A model generated the notes under the pieces. The model had not been told where the DNA came from, searched no databases, and worked only from the letters and a program-made list of their open reading frames with translations. DNA of 64,000 nt. Source: Gemmiger sp. An194 (GTDB lineage Bacteria; Bacillota; Clostridia; Oscillospirales; Ruminococcaceae). Positions 51,109-60,040 of the stretch are shown piece by piece. The position numbers were made by a program, and so were the translations under genes. The DNA lies in assembly GCF_002160145.1 (NCBI RefSeq), contig NZ_NFKA01000001.1, forward strand, positions 207,226-271,225, in the 5' to 3' direction. Positions within the stretch are counted from its first letter, which is position 1, and each line of letters opens with the position of its first letter.

Positions 51109-52845
51109 TCACTGAATGGCGAACTGGCTGTTGTAAAGCCGGGCATAGAAGCCGCCCTTGGCCAGAAGCTCCCGGTGGGTGCCCTGTTCCACGATGTGGC
51201 CCGCATCCATGACCAGAATCTGGTCCGCCGTTTGGATGGTGGAAAGCCGGTGCGCCACCACAAAGCTGGTGCGGCCCTCCATCAGCTGCTCGAAGGCCTG
51301 CTGCACCAGCATCTCGGTGCGGGTGTCGATGTTGCTGGTGGCCTCGTCCAGAATGAGCATCTGGGGCCGGCACAGCAGAATGCGGGCGATGCACAGCAGC
51401 TGTTTTTGCCCGGCGGAAAGGTTGCCGCCGCCCGGGGCGATGAGGGTGTCGTAGCCCTGGGGCAGGCGCTGGATGAAGCCATGGGCATGGGCGGCCTTGG
51501 CGGCCTGGATGATCTGTTCCATGGTGGCGTCCGGCTTGCCGTAGGCGATGTTCTCCCGCACGGTGGCGTTTTTCAGCCAGGTTTCCTGCAGCACCATGCC
51601 GTACATACCCCGCAAAGCGCTGCGCTTGAGCTGCCGCGCCGGAACACCGTCCACCAGAATCCGCCCGCTGTCTACCTCGTAAAAGCGCATCAGCAGATTG
51701 ATGAGGGTGGTTTTGCCGCAGCCGGTGGGCCCCACGATGGCGATGCGCTGGCCCGGCTCCACCTTCAGGCAGAGATTTTGGATCAGCGGAACGTCCTTCC
51801 GGTAGGAAAAATCCACCCGGTCCAGCTCCACCCGGCCGCTGCAGCGCTCGGGTGCCAGCGCGCCGGGCGCATCCGCCGGTTCCGGCTTCAGATCAATGGT
51901 CTGGAACAGGCGCTGGGCGCTGGCCATGGCGGTCTGCAGCTGGGTGAGCACGCTGGTGACCTCATTGAAGGGTTTGGTGTACTGGTTGGCGTAGGTGAGA
52001 AAGGCGCTCAGGGTGCCCACACTCAGCGCGCCGCTCAGAGCGGCCAGACCGCCGAACACACCCACCGCGCCGTAAACGATGTTGTTCACAAAACGGGTGC
52101 CCGGGTTGGCTGCCGCCGAGTAGAACACCGCCCACAGGCTGGCGCTGCGCAGCTCCTCGTTGATCCGGTCGAAGGTTTCGCAGCACTGAGTCTCATGACT
52201 GAAGGCCTTCACCAGATCCTGGCCGTTCACCATCTCGTTCACATAAGCGGAAAGCTGGCCCTGGGCCGCGGCCTGCTTGCGGAACAGCGCATGGGTGCGG
52301 CTGGCCACAAAGCGGGCAAACAGGATGGACAGCGGGGTGACCAGCACCACCACCAGTGCGATGAAGGGGTTCAGATAAAACATGATGACCAGCACGCCCA
52401 GAATGGTGGCCGCGCCGGGCAGCAGCTGGGTAAGCCCCTGCAGCAGACCTTCGGACACTGCGTCCGTGTCGTTGACCAGGCGGCTGACCAGATCGCCGTG
52501 GGGCAGCTGGTCGATGGTAGAAATGGGGACCGCGTTCAGGGCGTTGAAGGCCTGCTGGCGCATGTCCTGTGCGGCAAGGGCGCTGATGCGGCGGATGCAC
52601 ACGTTCATCACCCACTGGAAACCTGCCGCCAACAGGATGCACAGGGCCATCGCTGCCAGCAGAACGGCCAGATGCCGGAACTGCACAAGCCCCGGGCCGA
52701 TCAGGCAGTCGATGGCGCGGCCGATGAGCACGGGCGTCATCAGGGTGAAGGCCACCTGCAGCACTGCGGAAATGCAGCCCAGCACAAGGCTGCCCCGGTA
52801 GGGCCGCAGGTAGGAAAAAATCCGTTTCAGAATCGAGCGCTTCAT
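51109..52845 (-). CDS. ABC exporter half-transporter, permease-ATPase, consensus-site subunit
   Basis: A 578-residue fused exporter: six membrane helices (about 20-300), then ATPase with Walker A GPTGCGKTTLINLL, signature LSAGQKQ, and Walker B LILDEATSNID with the catalytic Glu. Its ATG overlaps the stop of the upstream half-transporter by four bases, so the two make a heterodimer of the LmrCD/BmrCD or TM287/288 type. Substrate (drug, lipid or peptide) not readable. Confidence 0.93.
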   Translation of the reverse strand: MKRSILKRIFSYLRPYRGSLVLGCISAVLQVAFTLMTPVLIGRAIDCLIGPGLVQFRHLAVLLAAMALCILLAAGFQWVMNVCIRRISALAAQDMRQQAFNALNAVPISTIDQLPHGDLVSRLVNDTDAVSEGLLQGLTQLLPGAATILGVLVIMFYLNPFIALVVVLVTPLSILFARFVASRTHALFRKQAAAQGQLSAYVNEMVNGQDLVKAFSHETQCCETFDRINEELRSASLWAVFYSAAANPGTRFVNNIVYGAVGVFGGLAALSGALSVGTLSAFLTYANQYTKPFNEVTSVLTQLQTAMASAQRLFQTIDLKPEPADAPGALAPERCSGRVELDRVDFSYRKDVPLIQNLCLKVEPGQRIAIVGPTGCGKTTLINLLMRFYEVDSGRILVDGVPARQLKRSALRGMYGMVLQETWLKNATVRENIAYGKPDATMEQIIQAAKAAHAHGFIQRLPQGYDTLIAPGGGNLSAGQKQLLCIARILLCRPQMLILDEATSNIDTRTEMLVQQAFEQLMEGRTSFVVAHRLSTIQTADQILVMDAGHIVEQGTHRELLAKGGFYARLYNSQFAIQ

Positions 52846-54593
52846 CGGGCACTCACCTCACTTTCCGGGTTTGCTTGCGGCACCAGCTTCTGGGAAACGC
52901 AGATCTCCCGGTAGACCGGGCAGGTCTGCAGCAGCTCCTCATGGCTGCCCTGGCCCACGAGTCGGCCTTCGTCCATGACCAGGATGCGGTCCGCGTCCTT
53001 TACGGCCGAGGCACGCTGGCTGATGAGCAGCACCGTCATGCCGCCGGTATCCTGCTTCAGGGCACGGCGCAGCGCCGCGTCGGTGGCGAAATCCAGTGCG
53101 CTGGAGGAGTCGTCCAGAATCAGCAGTGAGGGCCGCTTTGCCAGAGCGCGGGCGATGGTCAGGCGCTGGCGCTGGCCACCGGAAAAGTTTTTGCCGCCCT
53201 CCTCCACCGGAGTGTCCAGGCCTTCCGGCTTCTGCTGTACAAAGTCCCGGGCCTGGGCGGTGGTAAGTGCTGCCCACAAGGCATCATCGTCCGCCTGGGG
53301 TGCACCCAGCTGCAGGTTGCTGCGAATGGTGCCGGAAAACAGCTTCACGTTCTGGGGCACATAGCCGATCTTTTCCCGCAGGGCTTCCAGCGGATAGCTG
53401 CGCAGGTCCTGGCCATCCAGCAGGATGCGGCCGCCGGTGACATCGTAAAACCGCAAAATCAGGTTGGCCAGAGTGGTCTTGCCGCAGCCGGTGCCGCCGA
53501 TCACGCCAATGGTCTGGCCCTGTTCGGCGGTGAAGCTCACTCCCTCCAGGGTGTTTTTGCCCGCGGGGCCTGTGTAGGAAAAATCCACCTGCTCAAAGGC
53601 CAAAAAGGCACCTTGCTCCCGGGTGAGGGGCATGCTCTCACCTCGGATGCTGCTCTCGGTGGCCAGCAGGGCACTCAGCCGTTTGGCGCTGGCTGCAGCG
53701 CGGGTGAACTGAACGATCAGGTTGGCCAGCACGATCAGCGCCAGAAGGGTCTGGGTCATGTAGTTGACCATGGCGAACACATCGCCGCTGAGGATCAGCC
53801 CCCGGTCCGCAAAGCGGGCGCCGTACCAGAGAATGGCCAGAATGGCAAAGTTGGCGATCACATAGGTGAGGGGATTCAGCGCGGCCGAAATGCGGCCCAC
53901 CTGGATGGTGAGGGCGCTGTGGGCATCGCTGGCAGCGGCGAAATCCTTCTTCTCGCTTTCCTGGCGGGAAAAGGCCCGGATGACCCGGGCGCCCTCCAGG
54001 TTCTGGCCGGTCAGGGTGCCCAGCGTCTCCTGCCGCTGCTGGATGCGGGCGTAGTCCGGCAGGGTGCGCTTCATCACCTGATAGAGCACCAATACGATCA
54101 GCGGGGTGGAGATCAGGAAGATCAGCGCGATGCGGGCGTTCAGCACAAAGGCCATCACGATGGAACCGATGGCCAGAAAGGGGGCGCGGGTGGCAAGGCG
54201 GATGAACATGTTCACGCCGTTCTGCACCTGGTTCACATCGTTGGTGATGTGAGTGATCAGACTGCCCGCGCCGATGGCATCGGTCTCATGGCCGGAAAGG
54301 CTGAGGATGTGGCGGAAGACCTGGCGGCGCAGGGAAGCGCCGAACCCGAAGGCGGCCACGCTGGCGAAGTACTGGCAGGTGGTAGCCGCCGCGACGCCCA
54401 GTACCGCCAGCAAAAGAAGAAAAAGACCCTGCCGCAGCACATAGGCCCGGTCTCCGCCGGCAATGCCCACATCAATGATGTTGGCCATGAGCAGAGGGAC
54501 CATGAGCTCCAGTACGGCTTCCAGCAATTTGAACAGGGGCCCGAGGATCAGCTGGGGGTAGTATCCCCGGAAATTGGTGCACAGTGCTTTCAA
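52842..54593 (-). CDS. ABC exporter half-transporter, permease-ATPase, degenerate-site subunit
   Basis: A 583-residue fused exporter with six helices and an ATPase: Walker A GGTGCGKTTLANLI, signature FSGGQRQR, and Walker B LLILDDSSSALD, where the catalytic Glu is Asp. This is the usual asymmetry of heterodimeric exporters, with one weak ATP site. TTG start at 54593 is supported by AAAGGAG nine bases upstream on this strand. First gene of the exporter pair. Confidence 0.92.
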   Translation of the reverse strand: MKALCTNFRGYYPQLILGPLFKLLEAVLELMVPLLMANIIDVGIAGGDRAYVLRQGLFLLLLAVLGVAAATTCQYFASVAAFGFGASLRRQVFRHILSLSGHETDAIGAGSLITHITNDVNQVQNGVNMFIRLATRAPFLAIGSIVMAFVLNARIALIFLISTPLIVLVLYQVMKRTLPDYARIQQRQETLGTLTGQNLEGARVIRAFSRQESEKKDFAAASDAHSALTIQVGRISAALNPLTYVIANFAILAILWYGARFADRGLILSGDVFAMVNYMTQTLLALIVLANLIVQFTRAAASAKRLSALLATESSIRGESMPLTREQGAFLAFEQVDFSYTGPAGKNTLEGVSFTAEQGQTIGVIGGTGCGKTTLANLILRFYDVTGGRILLDGQDLRSYPLEALREKIGYVPQNVKLFSGTIRSNLQLGAPQADDDALWAALTTAQARDFVQQKPEGLDTPVEEGGKNFSGGQRQRLTIARALAKRPSLLILDDSSSALDFATDAALRRALKQDTGGMTVLLISQRASAVKDADRILVMDEGRLVGQGSHEELLQTCPVYREICVSQKLVPQANPESEVSAR

Positions 54594-54617
54594 GCGATAC
54601 GCTCCTTTGCAATAAAA

Positions 54618-54653
54618 TAGGGCCGGGAAAAATCCGGCCTATCCTTTATTATA
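54618..54653 (-). promoter_or_regulatory. Exporter promoter -10 and leader hairpin
   Basis: On the minus strand TATAAT (54653-54648), then a hairpin (about 54641-54618, GGCCGG arms) that would lie at the very 5' end of the mRNA, followed by TATTTTATT. It may protect the mRNA or attenuate it. Confidence 0.5.
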
Positions 54654-54721
54654 TAAGAAGAAACAAGAAAAGAAAAGCGAAGCGTCCGGCGGGCGGCAAA
54701 ATGGATTCTCCGGCGGATTTG

Positions 54722-54730
54722 TGATAAAAT
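54722..54730 (+). promoter_or_regulatory. Extended -10 of the GNAT gene
   Basis: TGATAAAAT on the plus strand, 73 bases before the start codon, divergent from the exporter promoter. No clear -35. Confidence 0.4.
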
Positions 54731-54802
54731 TTGTGGTAGATACAAAAAAACGGGTCTTTTCCCGCAACAGAAAAGCGCCCGGAACGATAGGAGGAGAGCC
54801 GG

Positions 54803-55285
54803 ATGAATCAAACGCACGTATTTCGCTTTGCAGAGGAGGGGGATACTCCGCTGATTCTGCAATTTATCCGGGAGCTGGCCGACTACGAGGGCATGCTCAG
54901 TGAGGTGGTGGCAGATGAGGCCACGCTGAAAGAATGGATCTCCCGCAAGCAGAAGGCGGAGGTATTGTTTGTGCTGGCGGACGGCCGGGAGGTGGGCTTT
55001 GCGCTGTTCTTCCACAACTTTTCCACCTTCCTGGGCCGGGCCGGTTTATATCTGGAGGATCTGTATGTGAAGCCCGAGTACCGGGGCCGGGGCTACGGCA
55101 AGGCGATTCTGAAAAAGCTGGCGGCCATCGCGGTGGAGCGGGGATGTGGCCGCCTGGAATGGTGGTGCCTGGACTGGAACAGGCCAAGCATCGATTTTTA
55201 TCTCTCGCTGGGGGCGCAGCCCATGGAGGACTGGACGGTCTACCGCATCACCGGCGACACATTGACGAGTCTGGCCGGGGAATGA
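54803..55285 (+). CDS. GNAT acetyltransferase, diamine/spermidine N-acetyltransferase (SSAT)-like
   Basis: A 160-residue GNAT enzyme. Acetyl-CoA motif A is VKPEYRGRGYGKAILKKL (about 87-104), and the C-terminal block LDWNRPSIDFYLSLGAQ matches the WN-x-PSI-x-FY-x-x-GA of SSAT-type polyamine acetyltransferases. Polyamine or a related small amine is therefore the likely acceptor; this is by family resemblance only. GGAGGAGAG ribosome site. Confidence 0.85.
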   Translation: MNQTHVFRFAEEGDTPLILQFIRELADYEGMLSEVVADEATLKEWISRKQKAEVLFVLADGREVGFALFFHNFSTFLGRAGLYLEDLYVKPEYRGRGYGKAILKKLAAIAVERGCGRLEWWCLDWNRPSIDFYLSLGAQPMEDWTVYRITGDTLTSLAGE

Positions 55286-55357
55286 TTTGAACAAACAAAA
55301 ATATCGCGGAAGCCGAAGCCTCTGCGGTATCCAAAGAAAAAGCTGTACTACTTTTTG

Positions 55358-55397
55358 GTGAAAAGGGTGAAAAGTGAAGAGCGAAAAGTGAAGAAGT
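55358..55397. repeat. Degenerate GTGAAAAG/GTGAAGAG purine repeat
   Basis: About five imperfect units of GTGAAAAG or GTGAAGAG in tandem in a 150-base gap between the GNAT gene and the tRNA terminator. No gene is visible in 55286-55400. Confidence 0.55.
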
Positions 55398-55400
55398 AAA

Positions 55401-55434
55401 AATCGGCAAGCCCCTGACGGTGCTTGCCGATTTT
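55401..55434 (-). terminator. Terminator after tRNA-Pro
   Basis: On the minus strand AATCGGCAAGC pairs with GCTTGCCGATT around ten bases, then TTT. Confidence 0.75.
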
Positions 55435-55510
55435 TGGTCGGAGTGACGGGACTTGAACCCACGGCTTCCTGGTCCCGAACCAGGCGCGCTACCAACTGCG
55501 CTACACCCCG
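55435..55510 (-). tRNA. tRNA-Pro (anticodon CGG), CCA encoded
   Basis: 76 bases. Acceptor CGGGGTG pairs with CACTCCG (one G-U), then A and encoded CCA. Anticodon stem CCTGG/CCAGG around loop TTCGGGA gives CGG, reading CCG. T loop GTTCAAGTC is normal. Confidence 0.97.
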
Positions 55511-55514
55511 ATGT

Positions 55515-55546
55515 AAAAAATAGCAGCAGCGTGCGGGCTGCTGCTA
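55515..55546 (-). terminator. Hairpin between tRNA-Gln and tRNA-Pro
   Basis: On the minus strand TAGCAGCAGC with its complement and then six T: a full terminator shape between two tRNAs of one apparent transcript. Confidence 0.7.
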
Positions 55547-55550
55547 TTTC

Positions 55551-55624
55551 TGGTTGGAGAAGAAGGATTCGAACCCTCACAAACAGAGTCAGAGTCTGTC
55601 GTGCTACCCTTACACAATTCTCCA
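55551..55624 (-). tRNA. tRNA-Gln (anticodon CTG), CCA encoded
   Basis: 74 bases. Acceptor TGGAGAA/TTCTCCA with discriminator A and CCA. Anticodon stem ACAGA/TCTGT around CTCTGAC gives CTG, reading CAG. T arm GGGTTCGAATCC is canonical. Confidence 0.97.
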
Positions 55625-55663
55625 ATATTCATTTGCCGGAGCGTCTTGCCCCAACGATAACTT

Positions 55664-55691
55664 ATTATAGCACTGAACCGGAAAATGTCAA
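55664..55691 (-). promoter_or_regulatory. Consensus promoter of the tRNA genes
   Basis: On the minus strand TTGACA, 16-base spacer, TATAAT with TGC extension, 40 bases before tRNA-Gln; one of the strongest promoters in the window. Confidence 0.85.
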
Positions 55692-55735
55692 CCACTTTTT
55701 TCAATTTTTTTTACGGTTCTTTTTCCGCAAAAAGA

Positions 55736-55763
55736 TTGACAAACCACCAAAAAGGGCGATACT
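55736..55763 (+). promoter_or_regulatory. pfkA promoter
   Basis: TTGACA, 16-base spacer, GATACT, 90 bases before pfkA. Confidence 0.65.
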
Positions 55764-55852
55764 CTAAAAAAAGAAAATGCATGCAGTTTTTGACACAGAG
55801 TCAAAGGCTGATCCCGGCGGTTTGGCCGGGCTGAGAGGGAGGAATTGGAACT

Positions 55853-56929
55853 ATGAAAAAACGGATCGGTATCCTGACATCCGGCGGCGACTGCCCCGGC
55901 CTGAACGCCACCATTCGCGGCGTGGCAAAGGCGCTGTATCAGCGCATGGGCGACGATGTGCAGATCGTGGGCATCACCAACGGTTATTCCGGCCTGATCA
56001 ACGGCCAGTGGCGTGACATGGAGCCGGAGGAGTTTTCCGGTATCCTGACCATGGGCGGCACCATTCTGGGCACCAAGCGCACCCCCTTCAAGCTGATGCG
56101 GGTCATCGGCGAGGACCAGGTGGACAAGGTGGCCGCCATGAAGAAGAACTACGAGGAAATGAAGCTGGACTGCCTGCTCTGCCTGGGCGGCAACGGCACC
56201 CATAAGACTGCCAACCTGCTGGCTCAGGAGGGCCTGAACGTGATCGGCCTGCCCAAGACCATCGACAACGACATCTACGGCACCGATGTGACCTTCGGCT
56301 TCCACACCGCTGTGGACATCGCCACCGAGGTGATCGACCGCATCCACACCACCGCCTCCAGCCATCGCCGCTGCATGGTGGTGGAGCTGATGGGCAACAA
56401 GGCCGGCTGGCTGACCCTGTACGCGGGCGTGGCCGGCGGCGCGGACATCATCCTGATTCCCGAAATGCCCTATAACATTGATAATGTATGCGCCGCCGTG
56501 GAGCGCCGTGCCTCTCAGGGCAAGACCTTCTCCATCCTGGCGGTGGCCGAGGGTGCCTTCGACAACGAGGAAGCCCGCATGAAGAAGAAGGAGCGTGCCG
56601 CCCGCCGCAAGGAGCAGGGCTACACCACCGCCACCAACCGCATCGCAGCCCAGATCGAGAAGATGACCGGCTTCGAGACCCGCGTCTGCGTGCCCGGCCA
56701 CATGCAGCGGGGCGGTTCGCCTTCTGCCTACGACCGTGTGCTGGCCACCCAGTTCGGCACCTACGCCGCAAAGCTGGTGGAACACGAGAAGTACGGCGTG
56801 ACCGTTGCCATGCGCAACAATCATGTCACCGAGAACCCGCTGGACGAGATCGCCGGCAAGAGCCGACTGGTTCCGGACGGCCACGGCATGCTGGAGGTCG
56901 CCCGCCGCATGGGCATTTCTCTGGGCTGA
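55853..56929 (+). CDS. pfkA: 6-phosphofructokinase
   Basis: Phosphorylates fructose 6-phosphate in glycolysis. The 358 residues have GGDCPGLN at the N-terminus, GGNGTHKTA at the phosphoryl-donor site and GLPKTIDND with the catalytic Asp. The donor-site Gly of ATP enzymes is kept in GGNG, but Lys replaces Gly in PKTIDND, a residue typical of PPi-dependent and mixed-clade enzymes, so the donor (ATP or PPi) is not certain from sequence. GGAGGAATTGGA ribosome site. Confidence 0.93.
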   Translation: MKKRIGILTSGGDCPGLNATIRGVAKALYQRMGDDVQIVGITNGYSGLINGQWRDMEPEEFSGILTMGGTILGTKRTPFKLMRVIGEDQVDKVAAMKKNYEEMKLDCLLCLGGNGTHKTANLLAQEGLNVIGLPKTIDNDIYGTDVTFGFHTAVDIATEVIDRIHTTASSHRRCMVVELMGNKAGWLTLYAGVAGGADIILIPEMPYNIDNVCAAVERRASQGKTFSILAVAEGAFDNEEARMKKKERAARRKEQGYTTATNRIAAQIEKMTGFETRVCVPGHMQRGGSPSAYDRVLATQFGTYAAKLVEHEKYGVTVAMRNNHVTENPLDEIAGKSRLVPDGHGMLEVARRMGISLG

Positions 56930-56962
56930 CCGGGGGTCTGACCGGCTTTTGCGCTGCAGTGA

Positions 56963-56991
56963 TTGACGCGGCGGCCGGATGTTGCTATAAT
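56963..56991 (+). promoter_or_regulatory. valS promoter
   Basis: TTGACG, 17-base spacer, TATAAT with TGC extension, just before the T-box leader. Confidence 0.85.
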
Positions 56992-56999
56992 CATTATTA

Positions 57000-57260
57000 C
57001 AAATGCGCTGAAAAAGAGGGCGCGCGGCAATGCGTTTTGGAAAAGAGAGCCGGGGGCAGGTGAAAGCCCGGCAGAACGCGCCGGGTGCTGTCGCTTTTGA
57101 GCAGGCGGGGTGAACCTTCAGTAGCCTCTGCCCGTGCCGCCCGCGTTAAGGGCTCCGAGTGGCTGCCGGTTTTCGGCGGCAATTTGGGTGGTACCGCGGT
57201 ATTGTATTGTTTTGTACAGGCCGTCCCAAGTGTGAACACACGCCTGGGGCGGCCTTTTTG
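57000..57260 (+). promoter_or_regulatory. T-box leader controlling valS
   Basis: A leader of about 260 bases with the T-box core GGGTGGTACCGCG (57186-57198), a long stem I region with the AGAGAG element (about 57036-57048), and a terminator (57218-57260, AGGCCG stem, five T). Uncharged tRNA-Val would stabilise the antiterminator and allow valS transcription. A GTC at 57090-57092 before GCTTTTGAG is my candidate specifier codon. Confidence 0.92.
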
Positions 57261-57297
57261 TTTGCCCCGGCAGCAATCGAAACAGGAGGGAAAATCA

Positions 57298-59925
57298 ATG
57301 AAAGAACTGGAAAAATTGTATGATCCCGCCCGCGTGGAGGACGACATTTATGCCTTCTGGCTGAATGGCGGCTACTTCCACACCAAGGCGGATAAGAGCA
57401 AAAAGCCCTACACCATCGTGATGCCGCCGCCGAACGTGACTGGCCAGCTGCACATGGGCCATGCCATGGACGAGACCTGGCAGGACATCCTGATCCGCTA
57501 CAAGCGCATGCAGGGCTACGCCGCCCTGTGGGTGCCCGGCACCGACCACGCATCCATCGCCACCGAGGCCAAGGTTGTGGCCAAGATGAAGGAAGAGGGC
57601 CTGACCAAGGAGATGCTGGGCCGCGACGGCTTCCTGGAGCGCGCCTGGGCCTGGAAGAACCAGTACGGCAACCGCATCGTGAGCCAGCTGAAAAAGCTGG
57701 GCTGCTCCTGCGACTGGGACCGCGAGCGCTTCACCATGGACGAGGGCTGCAGCAAGGCGGTTCTGAAGGTCTTCAAGTATCTGTACGACAAGGACCTGAT
57801 CTACCGCGGCGAGCGCATCATCAACTGGTGCCCCCACTGCAAGACCAGCATCTCCGATGCCGAGGTGGAGTATGAGGACCAGGAGGGCAGCTTCTGGCAC
57901 CTGAAGTACCCCATCGCGGGCACCGACGAGTTCCTGATCCTGGCCACCACCCGTCCCGAGACCATGCTGGGCGATACCGCCGTGGCCATCCATCCGGACG
58001 ACGAGCGCTACAAGCACCTGCACGGCAAGAAGGTGCTGCTGCCCCTGCTGAACAAGGAGATCCCCATCGTCACCGATACCTATGTGGACATGGAGTTCGG
58101 TACCGGCGTGGTGAAGATCACCCCCGCTCACGACCCCAACGACTTCGAGGTGGGCCAGCGCCACAACCTGCCCATCGTGAAGGTGCTGGACGAGACCGCC
58201 CACATGACCGCCGACTGCGGCAAGTACGCCGGTATGGACCGCTACGAGGCCCGCAAGGCCATCGTGGCTGACCTGGAGGCGGGTGGCTATCTGGAGAAGA
58301 TCGAGCCCCACGCCCACAACGTTGGTACCTGCTACCGCTGCGGCACCACCATCGAGCCCATGGTTTCCAAGCAGTGGTTCGTGCGCATGGTGCCTCTGGC
58401 CGGTCCGGCCATCGACGCGGTGCGGGACGGCCGAATCAAGTTCGTGCCCGAGCGCTTTGACAAGCAGTACTACCACTGGATGGAGAACACCCGCGACTGG
58501 TGCATCAGCCGTCAGCTGTGGTGGGGCCATCGGATTCCCGCCTACTACTGCGACGCCTGCGGCGAGGTGCACGTGAGCGATGAGCCCATGACCACCTGCC
58601 CCAAGTGCGGCGGCGCGCTGCGTCAGGATGAGGACACCCTGGACACCTGGTTCTCCAGCGCCCTGTGGCCCTTCAGCACCCTGGGCTGGCCGGATAAGAC
58701 CGAGGACCTGGATTACTTCTATCCCACCAACACCCTGGTCACCGGCTACGACATCATCACCTTCTGGGTGAGTCGCATGATCTTCTCCGGTCTGGAATAC
58801 ACCGGCAAGGTGCCCTTTGACACCGTGCTGATCCATGGTCTGGTGCGCGATGCCCAGGGCCGCAAGATGTCCAAGAGCCTGGGCAACGGCATCGACCCGC
58901 TGGAGATCATTGCCCAGTACGGCGCCGACGCTCTGCGCCTGACCCTGGTTCTGGGCTCCACCCCCGGCAACGACATGCGCTTCTCCGATGAGAAGATCAA
59001 GGCCAGCCGGAACTTTGCCAACAAGCTGTGGAACGCCACCCGCTTCGTGATGATGAACCTGCCCGAGGACTTCCAGGCCGGTCTGCCCGCTGCGGACAAG
59101 CTGGATCTGAGCGACAAGTGGATTCTGTCCACCCTGAACAATCTGGCCCGCACCGTTACCGACAATCTGGACAAGTTCGAGCTGGGCCTGGCTGCCCAGA
59201 AGGTGCAGGACTTCATCTGGGAGGTTTACTGCGACTGGTACATCGAGATCGCCAAGGTTCGCCTGAACTCCACCGATCCCGAGGAGGCCGACAACGCCCG
59301 CAAGGTACTGGTATACGTGCTGACCCAGGCGCTGAAGCTGCTGCATCCCTTCATGCCCTTCATCACCGAGGAGATCTACCGTGCTCTGCCCGGCACCTCC
59401 GAGACCATCATGACCGAGCAGTGGCCTGTGTTCACCGAGGAGCTGAACTACGCTGCCGAGGAGGCCGACTTTGAGAAGCTGATGGACTACATCAAGGCGG
59501 TTCGTACCATCCGCGCCGAGATGAACGTGCACCCGGCCAAGCGCAGCAGCATGATCATCGAGACCAGCGAGACCGAGGCCTTCCGCCGCGGCGGCGACTA
59601 CCTGGCCAAGTTTGCCTTCGCCACCGACGTGACCCTCACCGAGAAGTACACCGGCGACACCGCCGGCATGGTGCAGGTTATCACCCATGCGGCCCGCGGT
59701 TTCATTCCCATGATGGAGCTGATCGACCGGGAGAAGGAACTGGCCCGTCTGAACAAGGAAAAGGCCGGCGCCGAGAAGGAGATCGGCATGTTCAGCCGTC
59801 AGCTGAGCAACGAGGGCTTTGTGAACAAGGCTCCCGCCAATGTGGTGGAGGAGATCCGCCAGAAGCTGGCCCGCGCCCAGGAAAAGCTGGTCCGCGTGGA
59901 GGAGTCCATCGCGGCTCTGGGCTGA
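57298..59925 (+). CDS. valS: Valyl-tRNA synthetase
   Basis: Class I synthetase charging tRNA-Val, 875 residues. HIGH motif appears as PPPNVTGQLHMGHAM (about 42-56), the editing domain (CP1) follows with TTRPETMLGDTAV, the KMSKS loop is GRKMSKSLGN (about 521-530), then an anticodon-binding helical domain and a C-terminal coiled coil (LARLNKEKAGAEKEI). A zinc-finger-like CDACGE...CPKCGG is inserted near 420. ATG at 57298 follows ACAGGAGGG. Controlled by the T-box leader. Confidence 0.98.
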   Translation: MKELEKLYDPARVEDDIYAFWLNGGYFHTKADKSKKPYTIVMPPPNVTGQLHMGHAMDETWQDILIRYKRMQGYAALWVPGTDHASIATEAKVVAKMKEEGLTKEMLGRDGFLERAWAWKNQYGNRIVSQLKKLGCSCDWDRERFTMDEGCSKAVLKVFKYLYDKDLIYRGERIINWCPHCKTSISDAEVEYEDQEGSFWHLKYPIAGTDEFLILATTRPETMLGDTAVAIHPDDERYKHLHGKKVLLPLLNKEIPIVTDTYVDMEFGTGVVKITPAHDPNDFEVGQRHNLPIVKVLDETAHMTADCGKYAGMDRYEARKAIVADLEAGGYLEKIEPHAHNVGTCYRCGTTIEPMVSKQWFVRMVPLAGPAIDAVRDGRIKFVPERFDKQYYHWMENTRDWCISRQLWWGHRIPAYYCDACGEVHVSDEPMTTCPKCGGALRQDEDTLDTWFSSALWPFSTLGWPDKTEDLDYFYPTNTLVTGYDIITFWVSRMIFSGLEYTGKVPFDTVLIHGLVRDAQGRKMSKSLGNGIDPLEIIAQYGADALRLTLVLGSTPGNDMRFSDEKIKASRNFANKLWNATRFVMMNLPEDFQAGLPAADKLDLSDKWILSTLNNLARTVTDNLDKFELGLAAQKVQDFIWEVYCDWYIEIAKVRLNSTDPEEADNARKVLVYVLTQALKLLHPFMPFITEEIYRALPGTSETIMTEQWPVFTEELNYAAEEADFEKLMDYIKAVRTIRAEMNVHPAKRSSMIIETSETEAFRRGGDYLAKFAFATDVTLTEKYTGDTAGMVQVITHAARGFIPMMELIDREKELARLNKEKAGAEKEIGMFSRQLSNEGFVNKAPANVVEEIRQKLARAQEKLVRVEESIAALG

Positions 59926-59963
59926 GAAATTCCCGGAATAATTGTAAAAAATTCATGAAAAAG

Positions 59964-59996
59964 GAGCCCGGTTTGCACAAAACCGGGCCCTTTTTT
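59964..59996 (+). terminator. Terminator after valS
   Basis: GCCCGGTTT with its complement around a short A-rich loop and six T. Confidence 0.88.
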
Positions 59997-60040
59997 CGTA
60001 TAACAGACAGGACCCGGGATATTCCAGGGTTTGACAGATG

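Noticed and set aside
50356..52914. An 852-codon open frame on the plus strand opposite udk and the ABC exporter.
   Set aside because: Antisense to udk and an ABC exporter with full motif sets; His/Gln/Leu-rich translation typical of a mirror frame.
55358..55397. Short repeats as a CRISPR array.
   Set aside because: Units are 8 bases, adjacent, degenerate and without spacers or cas genes.
57295..59688. A 797-codon minus-strand frame opposite valS.
   Set aside because: Mirror frame of a highly biased synthetase gene; no start signal or family.
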